DNA from: Neptuniibacter sp. CAU 1671
GTDB taxonomy: Bacteria; Pseudomonadota; Gammaproteobacteria; Pseudomonadales; Balneatricaceae
Length of the DNA stretch: 64,000 bases
Assembly: GCF_029222905.1 (NCBI RefSeq)
Contig: NZ_JARHUE010000003.1
Location: forward strand, 248,001 to 312,000
Direction of reading: 5' to 3'
Below the pieces are notes generated by a model, which saw only the letters and a list, made by a program, of their open reading frames with translations, did no database searches and was not told the origin of the DNA. Shown one piece after another: positions 6,989 through 15,629 of this stretch (positions are counted from its first letter, which is position 1; every line of letters starts with the position of its first letter). The position numbers were made by a program, and so were the translations under genes.

Positions 6989-8938
6989 ATGGCAGGTTTC
7001 AACACAGCAGTGACGGGCCTTAAGGCGGCCAGTACCGACCTTGACGTGACCGGTAACAACATTGCCAACGCGAGTACCGTGGGCTTTAAATCCTCGCGTA
7101 CCGAATTTGGTGATATCTATGCCACCGCAGTCGTCGGTGCCGGTTCCTCTAACGTGGCAGGTTCCGGTGTAACCGTGACAGATATCGCCCAGGACTTTCA
7201 GGCGGGTACCATCGAGTTCACCAACAACAACCTTGACCTGGCCATTAACGGCTCCGGTTTCTTCCAGCTGGACGACGGCCAGGGCGGTGTGACCTATACC
7301 CGCGCTGGTTCTTTTGAGCTGGATAAAGACGGTTTTATCGTCTCCAAGTCTGGCAAATACCTGCAGGGTTACGGTCTGGATGAGCAGGGTAACCGGCTGC
7401 CAATCGGTAACCTGGCAGTCACCCAGAAAGAGAGCCCGCCAAAAGCTACCGAATCCATCGATCTGTCGTTCAACATCGACTCGCGTCTGGATGAAACCAA
7501 GCTATTGCCTAATTACAACAAGGACGAACCGGGTTCCTTTACCTACAGCACGACCGTTAGAACCTTTGACAGTCTGGGTAACGAACACACCATCAAGTTC
7601 AACTTTGTTGAGCAGCGTCCGGTAAATGAGATCCGCACAACGACCTTTGACTCAGACCCAACCAGCTTTGACATCTCTGATGTCAACGTGGCGCTGACTG
7701 ACTTTGATGCGTCGGGCAATCTTGATTCTACCGTGCTGTCCGATCTGCAAACTGCGGATCCGCGCATCCTGCTGGTCACCTACAATACGACCGATCATGA
7801 ACTGAATGTGACGTTCAAGTCGGACTCAACTCAGTACGGTGATCTGATTGTCGATAATATTGTCGGTGGTGCTGCGATTACTGCGACCTCAACCGACGAA
7901 CGTCCCTCCAATGAGGTGCATACGTTCTCGTTTGAAGCCAATGGCGCCGGTGCATTTGATGCCTCCGGTAACCTGATCTCAGATGTCAACTTTGAGCTGG
8001 GTGGCGTGTCCTTCTCTTTTGCCACCGGTACTCCGAAAAGTACCATTGGTGAGCAGCTGGCCGCACAGCAATCACTGATTATTGACCGTAATCCGGATGT
8101 GGCCTCTGTGTTGTTTGATTCCACCTCAGGTGAGGTCAGTGTGACCTACAAAGCGGACGTTGGTAACGTGGCCAATGATCTGCTGCAATTCTCTGATGAT
8201 GCAACCAACAGTATCTTTGTTGATGGTGGTGCTGCAGACGAGCCGACCTCAGTCGTGAATGGTGATAACTCTTATCAGGGTTACTACCGCGCTTACGCCT
8301 ATCTGAACGGTGAAACTCAGTTGGAATTGGGTAAACCAAATGATCCGGGTGAATCTGCCACGCTGTCGGATGACGGCCCGATCCTGCTGCGTTTCAATCC
8401 AACCAACGGTCTGCTGAACGAAATTAATGGTGATGCAGTGGTGGCCGGTGCAGCAGTGCCTAAAGTGACTATCTACGGTGCTGACCCGGCTGATCCGAAT
8501 ACCAACATCACACTGGATCTGGAGAATTCAACCCAGTTTGCATCTGCATCCATTGTGAAAGCTTCAACTCAGGATGGTTACACCAAAGGTGACCTGATCG
8601 GCGTAACCTTCGGTGAAACCGGTGAGATGATCGCCAGTTTCTCCAACGGTCAGAACGCCAATCTGGGTGTGGTTGCGATTGCAACCTTTGAAAACCAGTC
8701 AGGCCTGACGCCATCCGGTGATACCGAATGGAGTGCCACCCTGACCTCAGGTAACGCGATTCTTAACCCGCCAGGTACAGGTTTGAACGGTACCCTGCGA
8801 TCAGCCGCGCTGGAACAGTCCAACGTTGACCTGTCAGCAGAGCTGGTGAGCCTGATTGAAGCGCAGCGTAACTTCCAGGCCAACTCGAAAACGCTTGAAA
8901 CACTCAACAATGTGACTCAGGCGATTCTGCAGATCTGA
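6989..8938 (+). CDS. flgE: Flagellar hook protein FlgE, long form
   Basis: A 649-residue hook protein, far longer than the 400-460 residues usual in enterics and Pseudomonas. The N-terminal N-N-I-A-N-A-S-T-V-G-F-K motif (23-34), the D-L-A-I-N-G-x-G-F-F segment (83-92) and the C-terminal E-A-Q-R-N-F-Q-A-N-S-K-T-L-E-T helix are all conserved. The extra length sits between two strands that normally follow each other, R-T-F-D-S-L-G-N-E-H (191-200) and Y-Y-R-A-Y-A-Y-L-N-G (432-441), and consists of two related modules at about 210-304 and 305-420. It ends the flgBCDE unit; a terminator follows. Confidence 0.95.
   Translation: MAGFNTAVTGLKAASTDLDVTGNNIANASTVGFKSSRTEFGDIYATAVVGAGSSNVAGSGVTVTDIAQDFQAGTIEFTNNNLDLAINGSGFFQLDDGQGGVTYTRAGSFELDKDGFIVSKSGKYLQGYGLDEQGNRLPIGNLAVTQKESPPKATESIDLSFNIDSRLDETKLLPNYNKDEPGSFTYSTTVRTFDSLGNEHTIKFNFVEQRPVNEIRTTTFDSDPTSFDISDVNVALTDFDASGNLDSTVLSDLQTADPRILLVTYNTTDHELNVTFKSDSTQYGDLIVDNIVGGAAITATSTDERPSNEVHTFSFEANGAGAFDASGNLISDVNFELGGVSFSFATGTPKSTIGEQLAAQQSLIIDRNPDVASVLFDSTSGEVSVTYKADVGNVANDLLQFSDDATNSIFVDGGAADEPTSVVNGDNSYQGYYRAYAYLNGETQLELGKPNDPGESATLSDDGPILLRFNPTNGLLNEINGDAVVAGAAVPKVTIYGADPADPNTNITLDLENSTQFASASIVKASTQDGYTKGDLIGVTFGETGEMIASFSNGQNANLGVVAIATFENQSGLTPSGDTEWSATLTSGNAILNPPGTGLNGTLRSAALEQSNVDLSAELVSLIEAQRNFQANSKTLETLNNVTQAILQI
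7616..8248 (+). repeat. Two diverged modules inserted in FlgE
   Basis: Codons 210-304 and 305-420 of flgE encode two modules that look related. Both open with R-P-x-N-E-[IV]-x-T-x-[TS]-F, both contain D-A-S-G-N-L, and both have a strand pair of the form (D/N)-P-x-x-x-x-V-x-[YF]-(N/D)-[TS]-T-x-x-E-[LV]-x-V-T-[FY]-K-(S/A)-D followed by a D-G/G-G-rich end. Similarity is visible at protein level only. Surface-exposed hook domains are known to vary; a module duplication here is inferred. Confidence 0.55.
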
Positions 8939-8963
8939 TCCTTGTCTCGATTTGCATTGCTCG

Positions 8964-8989
8964 GGCCGTACTCTGTACGGCCTTTTTTT
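8964..8989 (+). terminator. Rho-independent terminator after flgE
   Basis: A perfect 8-bp stem (GGCCGTAC/GTACGGCC) with a 3-nt loop is followed by seven T residues, 25 bp after the flgE stop. It ends the flgBCDE transcript and separates it from the flgF unit, which has its own promoter. Confidence 0.93.
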
Positions 8990-9112
8990 AGCATGGACAA
9001 CCCCTTCCTCTCTGTTGCCAGCCCTTACCGCTTCTCTCCGGCAAAAGCGGCAATCTGCTGCCTGTCTTATTTTTTTATTCTTTAAAATCAGCATCTTATT
9101 TTTGATTATTTT

Positions 9113-9130
9113 TTGGCACGCCGTTTGCAA
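9113..9130 (+). promoter_or_regulatory. Sigma-54 promoter of flgFGHIJ
   Basis: The sequence TTGGCAC-GCCGT-TTGCAA is a near-perfect RpoN -24/-12 promoter, with GG at 9115-9116 and GC at 9127-9128 separated by 10 bp. It lies 70 bp upstream of flgF in a very AT-rich stretch that may hold activator sites (a FleQ/FlrC-type activator is expected from related bacteria but is not in this window). Confidence 0.92.
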
Positions 9131-9199
9131 TTACTAGGCATATGAAAGTGTTTTGCTCCGCCAAGGGGTAATTCCGTTGCAGAAGACTGGCAGGAAAAC

Positions 9200-9943
9200 A
9201 TGGATAAAGTGCTCTATCTGGCAATGAGCGGCGCACGCGAAAATATGCTGTCGCAACAGGCTCATGCCAACAATCTGGCCAATGCAAACACCACCGGATT
9301 TAAATCTGATCTGGCTCAGGCTCGTGCGATGCAGGTGTTCGGTGATGGGCATGCATCGCGGGTGTATGCACAAACAGAGCGTCCGGCCACGAACCTTGCC
9401 GGTGGCACACTGATTGAAACCGGACGCAAGCTTGACCTGGCGGTCGCGGGGGATGGCTGGCTGACGGTGATCCGTCCTGATGGTACCGAAGCCTATACCC
9501 GTGGTGGCGAGTTGCAGGTGGATGCCACCAATCAGCTGGTCACCGGCAGTGGATTGCCGGTGATGGGCAATGGTGGCATTCCGATCATCCTGCCGCCTTA
9601 TGAAAACCTGGATATTGCCACGGATGGAACGATTACCGTTCGTCCCTTAGGCGATAACGCCAATCAGCTGGTGCTGGTGGATCAGATTAAATTGGTGAAT
9701 CCGGACCGTGGAGCTCTGTTCAAGGACCGGGATGGCCTGATGGTCACTGAGGGCAATCAGGTGCTGGAGCCGGATGCTAACGTGCGCGTCCGTTCGGGAT
9801 ATATCGAGTCCAGCAACGTGAACGCCGTGAATGAGCTGACCAGCATTATTTCGGCTTCACGCCAGTTTGAAATGCAGGTGCGGATGATGAAAACCGCTCA
9901 GGAAAATTCTGAAGCAGCGGCTGCAATTTTACGTTTGAGTTAA
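9200..9943 (+). CDS. flgF: Flagellar proximal rod protein FlgF
   Basis: A 247-residue rod protein of the FlgE/F/G family. It has the N-terminal N-N-L-A-N-A-N-T-T-G-F-K-S-D motif (residues about 27-40), the central D-L-A-V-A-G-D-G-W-L region and the C-terminal R-S-G-Y-I-E-S-S-N-V-N-A-V-N-E-L segment followed by the terminal helix. It forms the rod between FlgC and FlgG. It is first in the second structural operon; GGCAGGAAAAC lies just upstream of the start as ribosome binding site. Confidence 0.95.
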   Translation: MDKVLYLAMSGARENMLSQQAHANNLANANTTGFKSDLAQARAMQVFGDGHASRVYAQTERPATNLAGGTLIETGRKLDLAVAGDGWLTVIRPDGTEAYTRGGELQVDATNQLVTGSGLPVMGNGGIPIILPPYENLDIATDGTITVRPLGDNANQLVLVDQIKLVNPDRGALFKDRDGLMVTEGNQVLEPDANVRVRSGYIESSNVNAVNELTSIISASRQFEMQVRMMKTAQENSEAAAAILRLS

Positions 9944-9964
9944 TGATTACCAGAGGAAAATGAG

Positions 9965-10750
9965 ATGCACGGTGCACTCTTTGTAGCAAAAACCGGATTG
10001 AGCGCTCAGGACACCAACCTGAAGGTGATCTCCAACAACCTGGCCAACGTGGCTACGGTGGGATTCAAAAAAGATAAAGCGGTGTTTGAGGATCTGATGT
10101 ATCAGATTCGCCGCCAGCCGGGAGCCCAGTCAGCCGCCGATTCTCAGCTGCCTTCAGGGCTTCAGCTGGGCTCTGGTGTGCGCACTGTCGGTACCCAGAA
10201 GCTGTTCCATACCGGTGAACTGCAGATCACCGATCAGGCATTTGATGTGGCCATCAATGGCCGTGGTTTTCTGCAGGTCTCCATGCCTAACGGTGATATT
10301 GGTTATACCCGCAATGGTCAGTTGCATCTGAATGCGGATAACGAATTGGTAACCGCTGAGGGTTACCTTCTGGAACCGGTCATCGCGCTGCCCGCTGAGG
10401 TGGTTAATTTCTCCATCAGTACCGATGGTGTGGTTGAAGTGGTTACCGCAGGTGATCCGACGCCGACCGAAGTTGGCCAGTTGCAGTTGGCAGACTTTGT
10501 TAACCCGCAGGGTCTGGTAGCGCTGGGGCAGAATCTGTTTCAGGAGTCGTCTGCCAGCGGTGCCCCTATCGTCAGCAACCCTGGTGAAAACGGCACCGGC
10601 ATTCTGAAACAGGGTGTACTGGAAGGTTCCAATGTGAATGCGGTGGAAGAGCTGGTGGATATGATCACCACGCAACGTGCCTACGAGATGAACTCCAAAG
10701 TGATCTCGACGGCAGATGAGATGCTCTCCTTTGTGGCGCAGCAACTTTAA
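9965..10750 (+). CDS. flgG: Flagellar distal rod protein FlgG
   Basis: A 261-residue distal rod protein, the usual FlgG length. It has S-N-N-L-A-N-V-A-T-V-G-F-K-K near residues 22-35, the FlgG-typical Y-Q-x-x-R-R-Q-P-G-A region (about 47-56), F-D-V-A-I-N-G-R-G-F-L near 93-103, and the C-terminal G-S-N-V-N-A-V-E-E-L-V-D-M-I-T-T-Q-R-A-Y-E motif. It stacks above FlgF and spans toward the P and L rings. An AGAGGAAAA ribosome binding site precedes the ATG. Confidence 0.97.
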   Translation: MHGALFVAKTGLSAQDTNLKVISNNLANVATVGFKKDKAVFEDLMYQIRRQPGAQSAADSQLPSGLQLGSGVRTVGTQKLFHTGELQITDQAFDVAINGRGFLQVSMPNGDIGYTRNGQLHLNADNELVTAEGYLLEPVIALPAEVVNFSISTDGVVEVVTAGDPTPTEVGQLQLADFVNPQGLVALGQNLFQESSASGAPIVSNPGENGTGILKQGVLEGSNVNAVEELVDMITTQRAYEMNSKVISTADEMLSFVAQQL

Positions 10751-10767
10751 GGTAAGAGGTTAGTGGC

Positions 10768-11445
10768 ATGAATCGCTCAGTATGGGTTTTGGTCGGTGTG
10801 TTGGTGATGTTGGGGGGCTGTGTCCAGAAGCAGGTCAAACCTGATAACCCGATGTACGCACCCATTCGTCCGCAGGATATGCAACCGGTCCAGCCAATGG
10901 ACGGTTCTATTTATAACGCGGCGACCAGTATGAACCTGTACGGTGACGGCCGGGCCTATCGGGTGGGCGATATTCTGACAGTCACGCTGCAGGAACAGAC
11001 CTCATCCAAGAAGAAAAACAAAACCGAGCTGGATAAAGAAACTTCAGTTTCTCTGGAGCAGGGCACGGCATTTGGCAATGGCATCAGCGTATTGGGTAAT
11101 CCGCTGAGTTTTAACCTGCCCACCAGTACCACTGAGTTCGCGGGTGAAGGCAAGTCGGATATGAGCAACAGCCTGAACGGCAGCATCAGTGTCACGGTGC
11201 ACGAAGTGCTGCCAAACGGGGTGTTGCTGGTGCGCGGTGAGAAATGGCTGACCCTGAATCAGGGCGATGAATATATCCGGGTGAGCGGCATGGTACGTCC
11301 ACAGGATATCGGCTCAGATAACTCTATCGCCTCCACCAAACTGGCGGATGCCCGAATTGCCTACAGCGGTACCGGGGCAGTGAATGACACCAACGTAATG
11401 GGTTGGCTCTCGCGCTTCTTTGTCAGCGCACTGTGGCCATTGTAA
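10768..11445 (+). CDS. flgH: Flagellar L-ring lipoprotein FlgH
   Basis: A 225-residue outer-membrane lipoprotein that forms the L-ring bushing. A short lipoprotein signal peptide ends in the lipobox L-G-G-C with the acylated cysteine at residue 18. FlgH hallmarks are present: R-V-G-D-I-L-T-V-x-L-x-E near 66-77, the [10 protein letters not shown] region and the closing W-L-S-R-F-F motif. It lies 17 bp after flgG and 14 bp before flgI in the rod/ring operon. Confidence 0.96.
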   Translation: MNRSVWVLVGVLVMLGGCVQKQVKPDNPMYAPIRPQDMQPVQPMDGSIYNAATSMNLYGDGRAYRVGDILTVTLQEQTSSKKKNKTELDKETSVSLEQGTAFGNGISVLGNPLSFNLPTSTTEFAGEGKSDMSNSLNGSISVTVHEVLPNGVLLVRGEKWLTLNQGDEYIRVSGMVRPQDIGSDNSIASTKLADARIAYSGTGAVNDTNVMGWLSRFFVSALWPL

Positions 11446-11459
11446 GGAGTAGCCTGACT

Positions 11460-12548
11460 ATGAAATCAGTTGTTCTGTTAATCAGTACATTGTTGTTGAG
11501 CTTCTCGGTTGAAGCGGCACGCCTGAAAGATATTGCCAGTGTGGCGGGTGTGCGCAGTAACCAGCTGGTGGGCTATGGACTGGTGGTGGGTCTTGATGGG
11601 ACCGGCGATAAGACCAGTTTTACCTCCCAGACCTTCCGTAACATGCTGAATAACTTTGGTGTGGCGATTCCGCCGAATGTGAATCCTAAATCGAAAAACA
11701 TTGCGGCGGTGGCGATCCATGCGGAACTGCCTGCCTTTGCTAAACCCGGTCAGACCATCGATATCACCGTATCCGCGATTGGTGATGCAAAAAGTCTGCG
11801 CGGTGGCAGCTTGTTAATGTCCCCGCTTAAAGGTGCTGATGGTCAGGTCTATGCCATTGGTCAGGGCAACCTGGTGGTGTCCGGTTTCGGTGTGCAGGGT
11901 GATGATGGTTCCCGTTTGTCGCTGAATGTGCCGAGCGTGGGTCGAATCCCGGGTGGGGCCACGGTAGAACGTGCTGTACCCAGTGGTTTTGCCCAGGGTG
12001 ACAGCCTGATGCTGAACCTGCACCGTTCCGATTTCACTACTTCACGTCGGGTGGCAGAGCAGATCAACCAGTTGCTGGGTCCGGACATGGCAGCTTCTCT
12101 TGATGCAACCTCCATTCGGGTGCGCGCTCCGCGTGATCCTTCACAGCGGGTGAGTTTTCTTTCTGTGCTGGAGAACCTGAATGTTGAACCGGCGCAGGAT
12201 GCGGCCAAGGTGGTGATCAACTCCCGTACAGGCACCATCATCATTGGCCAGAACGTACAGGTGTCACCGGTTGCCATTACCCATGGCGGCCTGACCGTAT
12301 CCATTACAGAAGCGCCACAGGTTGATCAGCCAGATCCACTCAGCGCTGGCCAGACTGTTGTGACTCCGCGGAGCGGCTTGCAGGTGGATGAAGGCTCCGG
12401 CCATATGTTTGAGTTTGCGCCGGGTGCCAGCCTGAGTGAAATCGTTGAAGCAGTGAATCAGGTGGGTGCCGCTCCGGGTGATTTGATGGCGATTCTTGAA
12501 GCCTTGAAGCAGGCCGGCGCCCTGAAAGCGGAATTGGTGGTGATCTGA
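11460..12548 (+). CDS. flgI: Flagellar P-ring protein FlgI
   Basis: A 362-residue periplasmic ring protein. The start is set at the ATG at 11460, which follows the AAGGAG box and gives a clear signal peptide (basic residue, leucine-rich core, S-V-E-A-A cleavage region); an upstream in-frame extension into flgH is not credible. Conserved blocks include [11 protein letters not shown]-x-N-Q-L-V-G-Y-G-L, [18 protein letters not shown] and the terminal [15 protein letters not shown]. FlgI needs FlgA (2662-3405) for assembly. Its stop overlaps the flgJ start. Confidence 0.97.
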   Translation: MKSVVLLISTLLLSFSVEAARLKDIASVAGVRSNQLVGYGLVVGLDGTGDKTSFTSQTFRNMLNNFGVAIPPNVNPKSKNIAAVAIHAELPAFAKPGQTIDITVSAIGDAKSLRGGSLLMSPLKGADGQVYAIGQGNLVVSGFGVQGDDGSRLSLNVPSVGRIPGGATVERAVPSGFAQGDSLMLNLHRSDFTTSRRVAEQINQLLGPDMAASLDATSIRVRAPRDPSQRVSFLSVLENLNVEPAQDAAKVVINSRTGTIIIGQNVQVSPVAITHGGLTVSITEAPQVDQPDPLSAGQTVVTPRSGLQVDEGSGHMFEFAPGASLSEIVEAVNQVGAAPGDLMAILEALKQAGALKAELVVI

Positions 12549-13570
12549 TGGTAAAGCCAACTTCTGGTCAGAGTACCCAGCTGTATACCGATCTGGCAGA
12601 GCTGCAGAAACTCAAAAGCAAAGCCCTGACGGATAAACAGGAAGGTCTGCGTCTGGCGGCTGAACAGTTTGAGCAACTGTTCATGAATATGCTGCTGCGC
12701 TCCATGCGTGAGGCGAACGCCGCGTTTGGTGAAGGCAACTTCATGAACAGCAGTCAGACCGAGTTTTATCAGGGCATGTTTGATAACCAGCTGGCGCTGG
12801 AAATCTCCAGTGCCAAGGGCAAAGGCATTGGCCTGGCCGATGTGTTGGTGCGCCAGCTGAGTCAGGCGCCACAGTCACCTGAAAAAGCGAAATCTTCCGG
12901 CGAAATGGAACTGAATCTTGAAAGCCGTCAGCTGAACACCGCGATGGACCGGGCGGCGGCCATGGCAGCTGAAATTTTGCTGCAACAGGGACAAAAAACT
13001 GAGCGGCCACCGGGAGTCAAACCGGACGTTGATCTTGTAGCAACCACTGTAATGCCAGCGGAATCGAGCAAGCCGCAACGCTTTGATTCACCCGAGGCGT
13101 TTGTTGAGACCCTGATGCCGATGGCACAGGAAGTGGCTGCCGAACTGGGTGTCGATCCGCGTCTGTTGCTGGCCCAGTCCGCACTGGAAACCGGCTGGGG
13201 TCGGTTCATTATTGGCGGTGAAAACCAGAGCAGTTTTAACCTGTTCAATATCAAGGCGGGCCGGAGTTGGCAGGGTGATACCGCTCAGGTCAGCACGCTG
13301 GAATACCGTGATGGCGTGCCGGTACGGGAGCAGGCGCAATTCCGTCGTTACGCCGGTTATGAAGAAAGCTTCAGAGACTATGTGCAGTTTCTGAAAAACA
13401 GTCCGCGTTATCAGCTGGCGCTTGAAAGCGCAGCAGATCCATACGCGTACATTGAACGCTTGCAGGAAGCTGGATATGCGACAGATCCGGCGTATGCAGA
13501 AAAAGTGAAAAGTATTTTTGAGGGAGAGGTGTTAGCCGGTCAGCAGACCCCGCCACCCAAAGAGGGTTGA
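12548..13570 (+). CDS. flgJ: Rod cap and peptidoglycan hydrolase FlgJ
   Basis: A 340-residue two-domain protein whose ATG overlaps the flgI stop (TGATG), implying coupling. Residues about 20-110 form the rod-binding/cap domain (A-E-Q-F-E-Q-L-F-M-N-M-L-L-R-S-M-R). After a linker, residues about 185-325 form a glucosaminidase (family GH73) domain with L-L-A-Q-S-A-L-E-T-G-W-G, which holds the likely catalytic glutamate, and F-R-R-Y-A-G-Y-E-E-S-F-R-D-Y. It opens the peptidoglycan for the growing rod. Both halves are present, as in Salmonella-type FlgJ. Confidence 0.95.
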   Translation: MVKPTSGQSTQLYTDLAELQKLKSKALTDKQEGLRLAAEQFEQLFMNMLLRSMREANAAFGEGNFMNSSQTEFYQGMFDNQLALEISSAKGKGIGLADVLVRQLSQAPQSPEKAKSSGEMELNLESRQLNTAMDRAAAMAAEILLQQGQKTERPPGVKPDVDLVATTVMPAESSKPQRFDSPEAFVETLMPMAQEVAAELGVDPRLLLAQSALETGWGRFIIGGENQSSFNLFNIKAGRSWQGDTAQVSTLEYRDGVPVREQAQFRRYAGYEESFRDYVQFLKNSPRYQLALESAADPYAYIERLQEAGYATDPAYAEKVKSIFEGEVLAGQQTPPPKEG

Positions 13571-13645
13571 TCAGTTTATTACTGGTTTACCCGGCCTTTG
13601 GTTAAGCGTGCAGCAACACTTTAAGCCCCTCGGCAGGAGTTCATC

Positions 13646-15619
13646 ATGTCTAGTTTCGGTCTATTAAATCTTGGCACCCAGAGCCTGCAGGCCAATCAGA
13701 CTGCACTCAGTGTTACCGGACAGAACATCAGTAACGTCAATACTGAGGGCTACACGCGTCAGCGCCCTGTATTTCAGTCGCGTGAGGGCGTCAGTGGTGT
13801 TGTTATCAACGACATCGACCGAATTGCGGATGCGTTTCTCAACAAACAGATCTGGGGTGACAGCGCAGGCTACAACAGCTCGCTGACCTTTGAAGCCTTT
13901 GCCAATGAGCTGGATAACCTGATGGCCGGTGAAGCGACCAGTATCTCCACCGCCATGGATAATTACTTTGGTGCGCTGCAGACCGCGGTTGATGATCCGG
14001 TCAGTCTGCCCAACCGTGAGCTGTTTATTGCCCAAGCAGAGGCACTGGTGCAGCGCTTTAATGATCTGGATGCCAATATCCGCCGCCAGAATGACACCAT
14101 CAATGGTCGGCTGGAAAGTTCGGTGGCGGCTATTAATACCATCAGCAGCCATATTGCTGAGCTGAATGATGATATTCGCATCGCTCAGGCGTCTGGCTCT
14201 GTGCCAAGTGAGCTGCTGGATCAGCGTGATGCTCAGCTTGAAGAGTTATCCAAATACATCAGTTTCACAACGCTGGATCAGCCCAGTGGCGAGGTGAGTG
14301 TTTTTATCGGCAACGGTCAGCCTTTGGTGGTTGGTTTGCGCCCCAGTCCCCTCACGACGGTGCTCAGTCCAGCTGACAGCAGCCAGCTGAATATTGCGAT
14401 CAGTATCAATGGCAATATCAGTGATATCAGTAATCAGGTGTCTGGTGGTCAGGTCGGTGGTTTGCTGGAATACCGTGACAAAGTACTGAATAAAACCCTC
14501 GATGAACTGGGCCGTATCGCGCTGGTGTTTGCCGATGGCATGAATGAACAACACCAGTTGGGTATGGATTTTGACGGCAATGCCGGCGGCCTGTTGTTCA
14601 CCGATATTAACAGTGCCACGGCACGCACGAACCGTTTCCTCTCCGAACGTGATAACGCCAGCAGTGCCACCGGTGGTGTGACCATCAATGATGTCAGTAA
14701 GGTTCTGGCCACAGAGTATGAGCTGATCTTTAATTCAGATTCCAACTTTACCCTGATCCGCAAAAGTGATGGTATGCGCTGGAATCAGTCGACGCTGACA
14801 CCGACGGCCCCGCCGACCGATGATGGCCAGTTCAGTCTGAACAGTGCAACCGGAGAGCTAAGTCTGCGCATTGATGGTTTCACGCTGGATATTGATACCA
14901 GCCCCGCGTTTGTGGTGGGTGATAAATACCTGATCCGGCCGGCCCGTAACGCTGCCTCTGAAATTGATACTGTGATCTCCAGTGCTCAGCAACTGGCGCT
15001 GGCGGCACCTCTGGCGGTGTCTGAAAATATTGCGAATACCGGTACGGGTACAGTTTCGGTTGCGATTACCGATAAAGACTATGCGGATCTGTCCAGCGTG
15101 CTGGGCGAACTGACCCCGCCGCTGGAGCTGAGTTTTACCGCGGATGCCAGTGGCGTATTGTCTTATGTATTAACCGATGCGGATGGCGATACCACCACCG
15201 GTCTGTACCAGCCGGGTGAGCCGATTGCGCTGCAGGGTTACGAGATCGTGATTCGCAACCTGCCCAGTGTGAGTGATCGTTTTACGATTGACCTCAACAC
15301 GGGAGGTGTATCCGATAACCGAAACGCGTTGTTGCTGTCGGACCTGCAGTTTGCCAAATCCATCTCAGGTGCGTCTTATCAGGACAAATACGGTCAGGTG
15401 GTCGAACGGGTAGGTACCCAGGCGTCCGTGGCGCAGCTCAACAGTCAGTCAAGTAAGTCTGTACTGGATATCAACAAAGAGACCCGGGCGGCTATCTCCG
15501 GGGTCAACCTGGATGAAGAAGCGGCAAAACTGGTGCAGTTCCAGCAGGCCTATCAGGCATCCGCTCAGCTGATCCGTGCGGCCCAGACAATTTTCGATAC
15601 GCTGTTACAGAGCGTATAG
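13646..15619 (+). CDS. flgK: Hook-filament junction protein FlgK (HAP1), long form
   Basis: A 657-residue HAP1 protein, about 100 residues longer than enteric FlgK. The N-terminal G-Q-N-I-S-N-V-N-T-E-G-Y-T-R-Q motif (residues about 26-40) and the C-terminal V-N-L-D-E-E-A-A-K-L-V-Q-F-Q-Q-A-Y-Q-A-S-A helix are typical. The extra length lies in the beta-rich central region, about residues 340-560, with D-x-D-G-D-x-x-T-like loops. FlgK caps the completed hook and joins it to the filament; FlgN (1746-2225) is its export chaperone. A CAGGAG box precedes the start. No clear promoter was found in the 75-bp gap after flgJ. Confidence 0.95.
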   Translation: MSSFGLLNLGTQSLQANQTALSVTGQNISNVNTEGYTRQRPVFQSREGVSGVVINDIDRIADAFLNKQIWGDSAGYNSSLTFEAFANELDNLMAGEATSISTAMDNYFGALQTAVDDPVSLPNRELFIAQAEALVQRFNDLDANIRRQNDTINGRLESSVAAINTISSHIAELNDDIRIAQASGSVPSELLDQRDAQLEELSKYISFTTLDQPSGEVSVFIGNGQPLVVGLRPSPLTTVLSPADSSQLNIAISINGNISDISNQVSGGQVGGLLEYRDKVLNKTLDELGRIALVFADGMNEQHQLGMDFDGNAGGLLFTDINSATARTNRFLSERDNASSATGGVTINDVSKVLATEYELIFNSDSNFTLIRKSDGMRWNQSTLTPTAPPTDDGQFSLNSATGELSLRIDGFTLDIDTSPAFVVGDKYLIRPARNAASEIDTVISSAQQLALAAPLAVSENIANTGTGTVSVAITDKDYADLSSVLGELTPPLELSFTADASGVLSYVLTDADGDTTTGLYQPGEPIALQGYEIVIRNLPSVSDRFTIDLNTGGVSDNRNALLLSDLQFAKSISGASYQDKYGQVVERVGTQASVAQLNSQSSKSVLDINKETRAAISGVNLDEEAAKLVQFQQAYQASAQLIRAAQTIFDTLLQSV

Positions 15620-15629
15620 GAGGTAGAAA

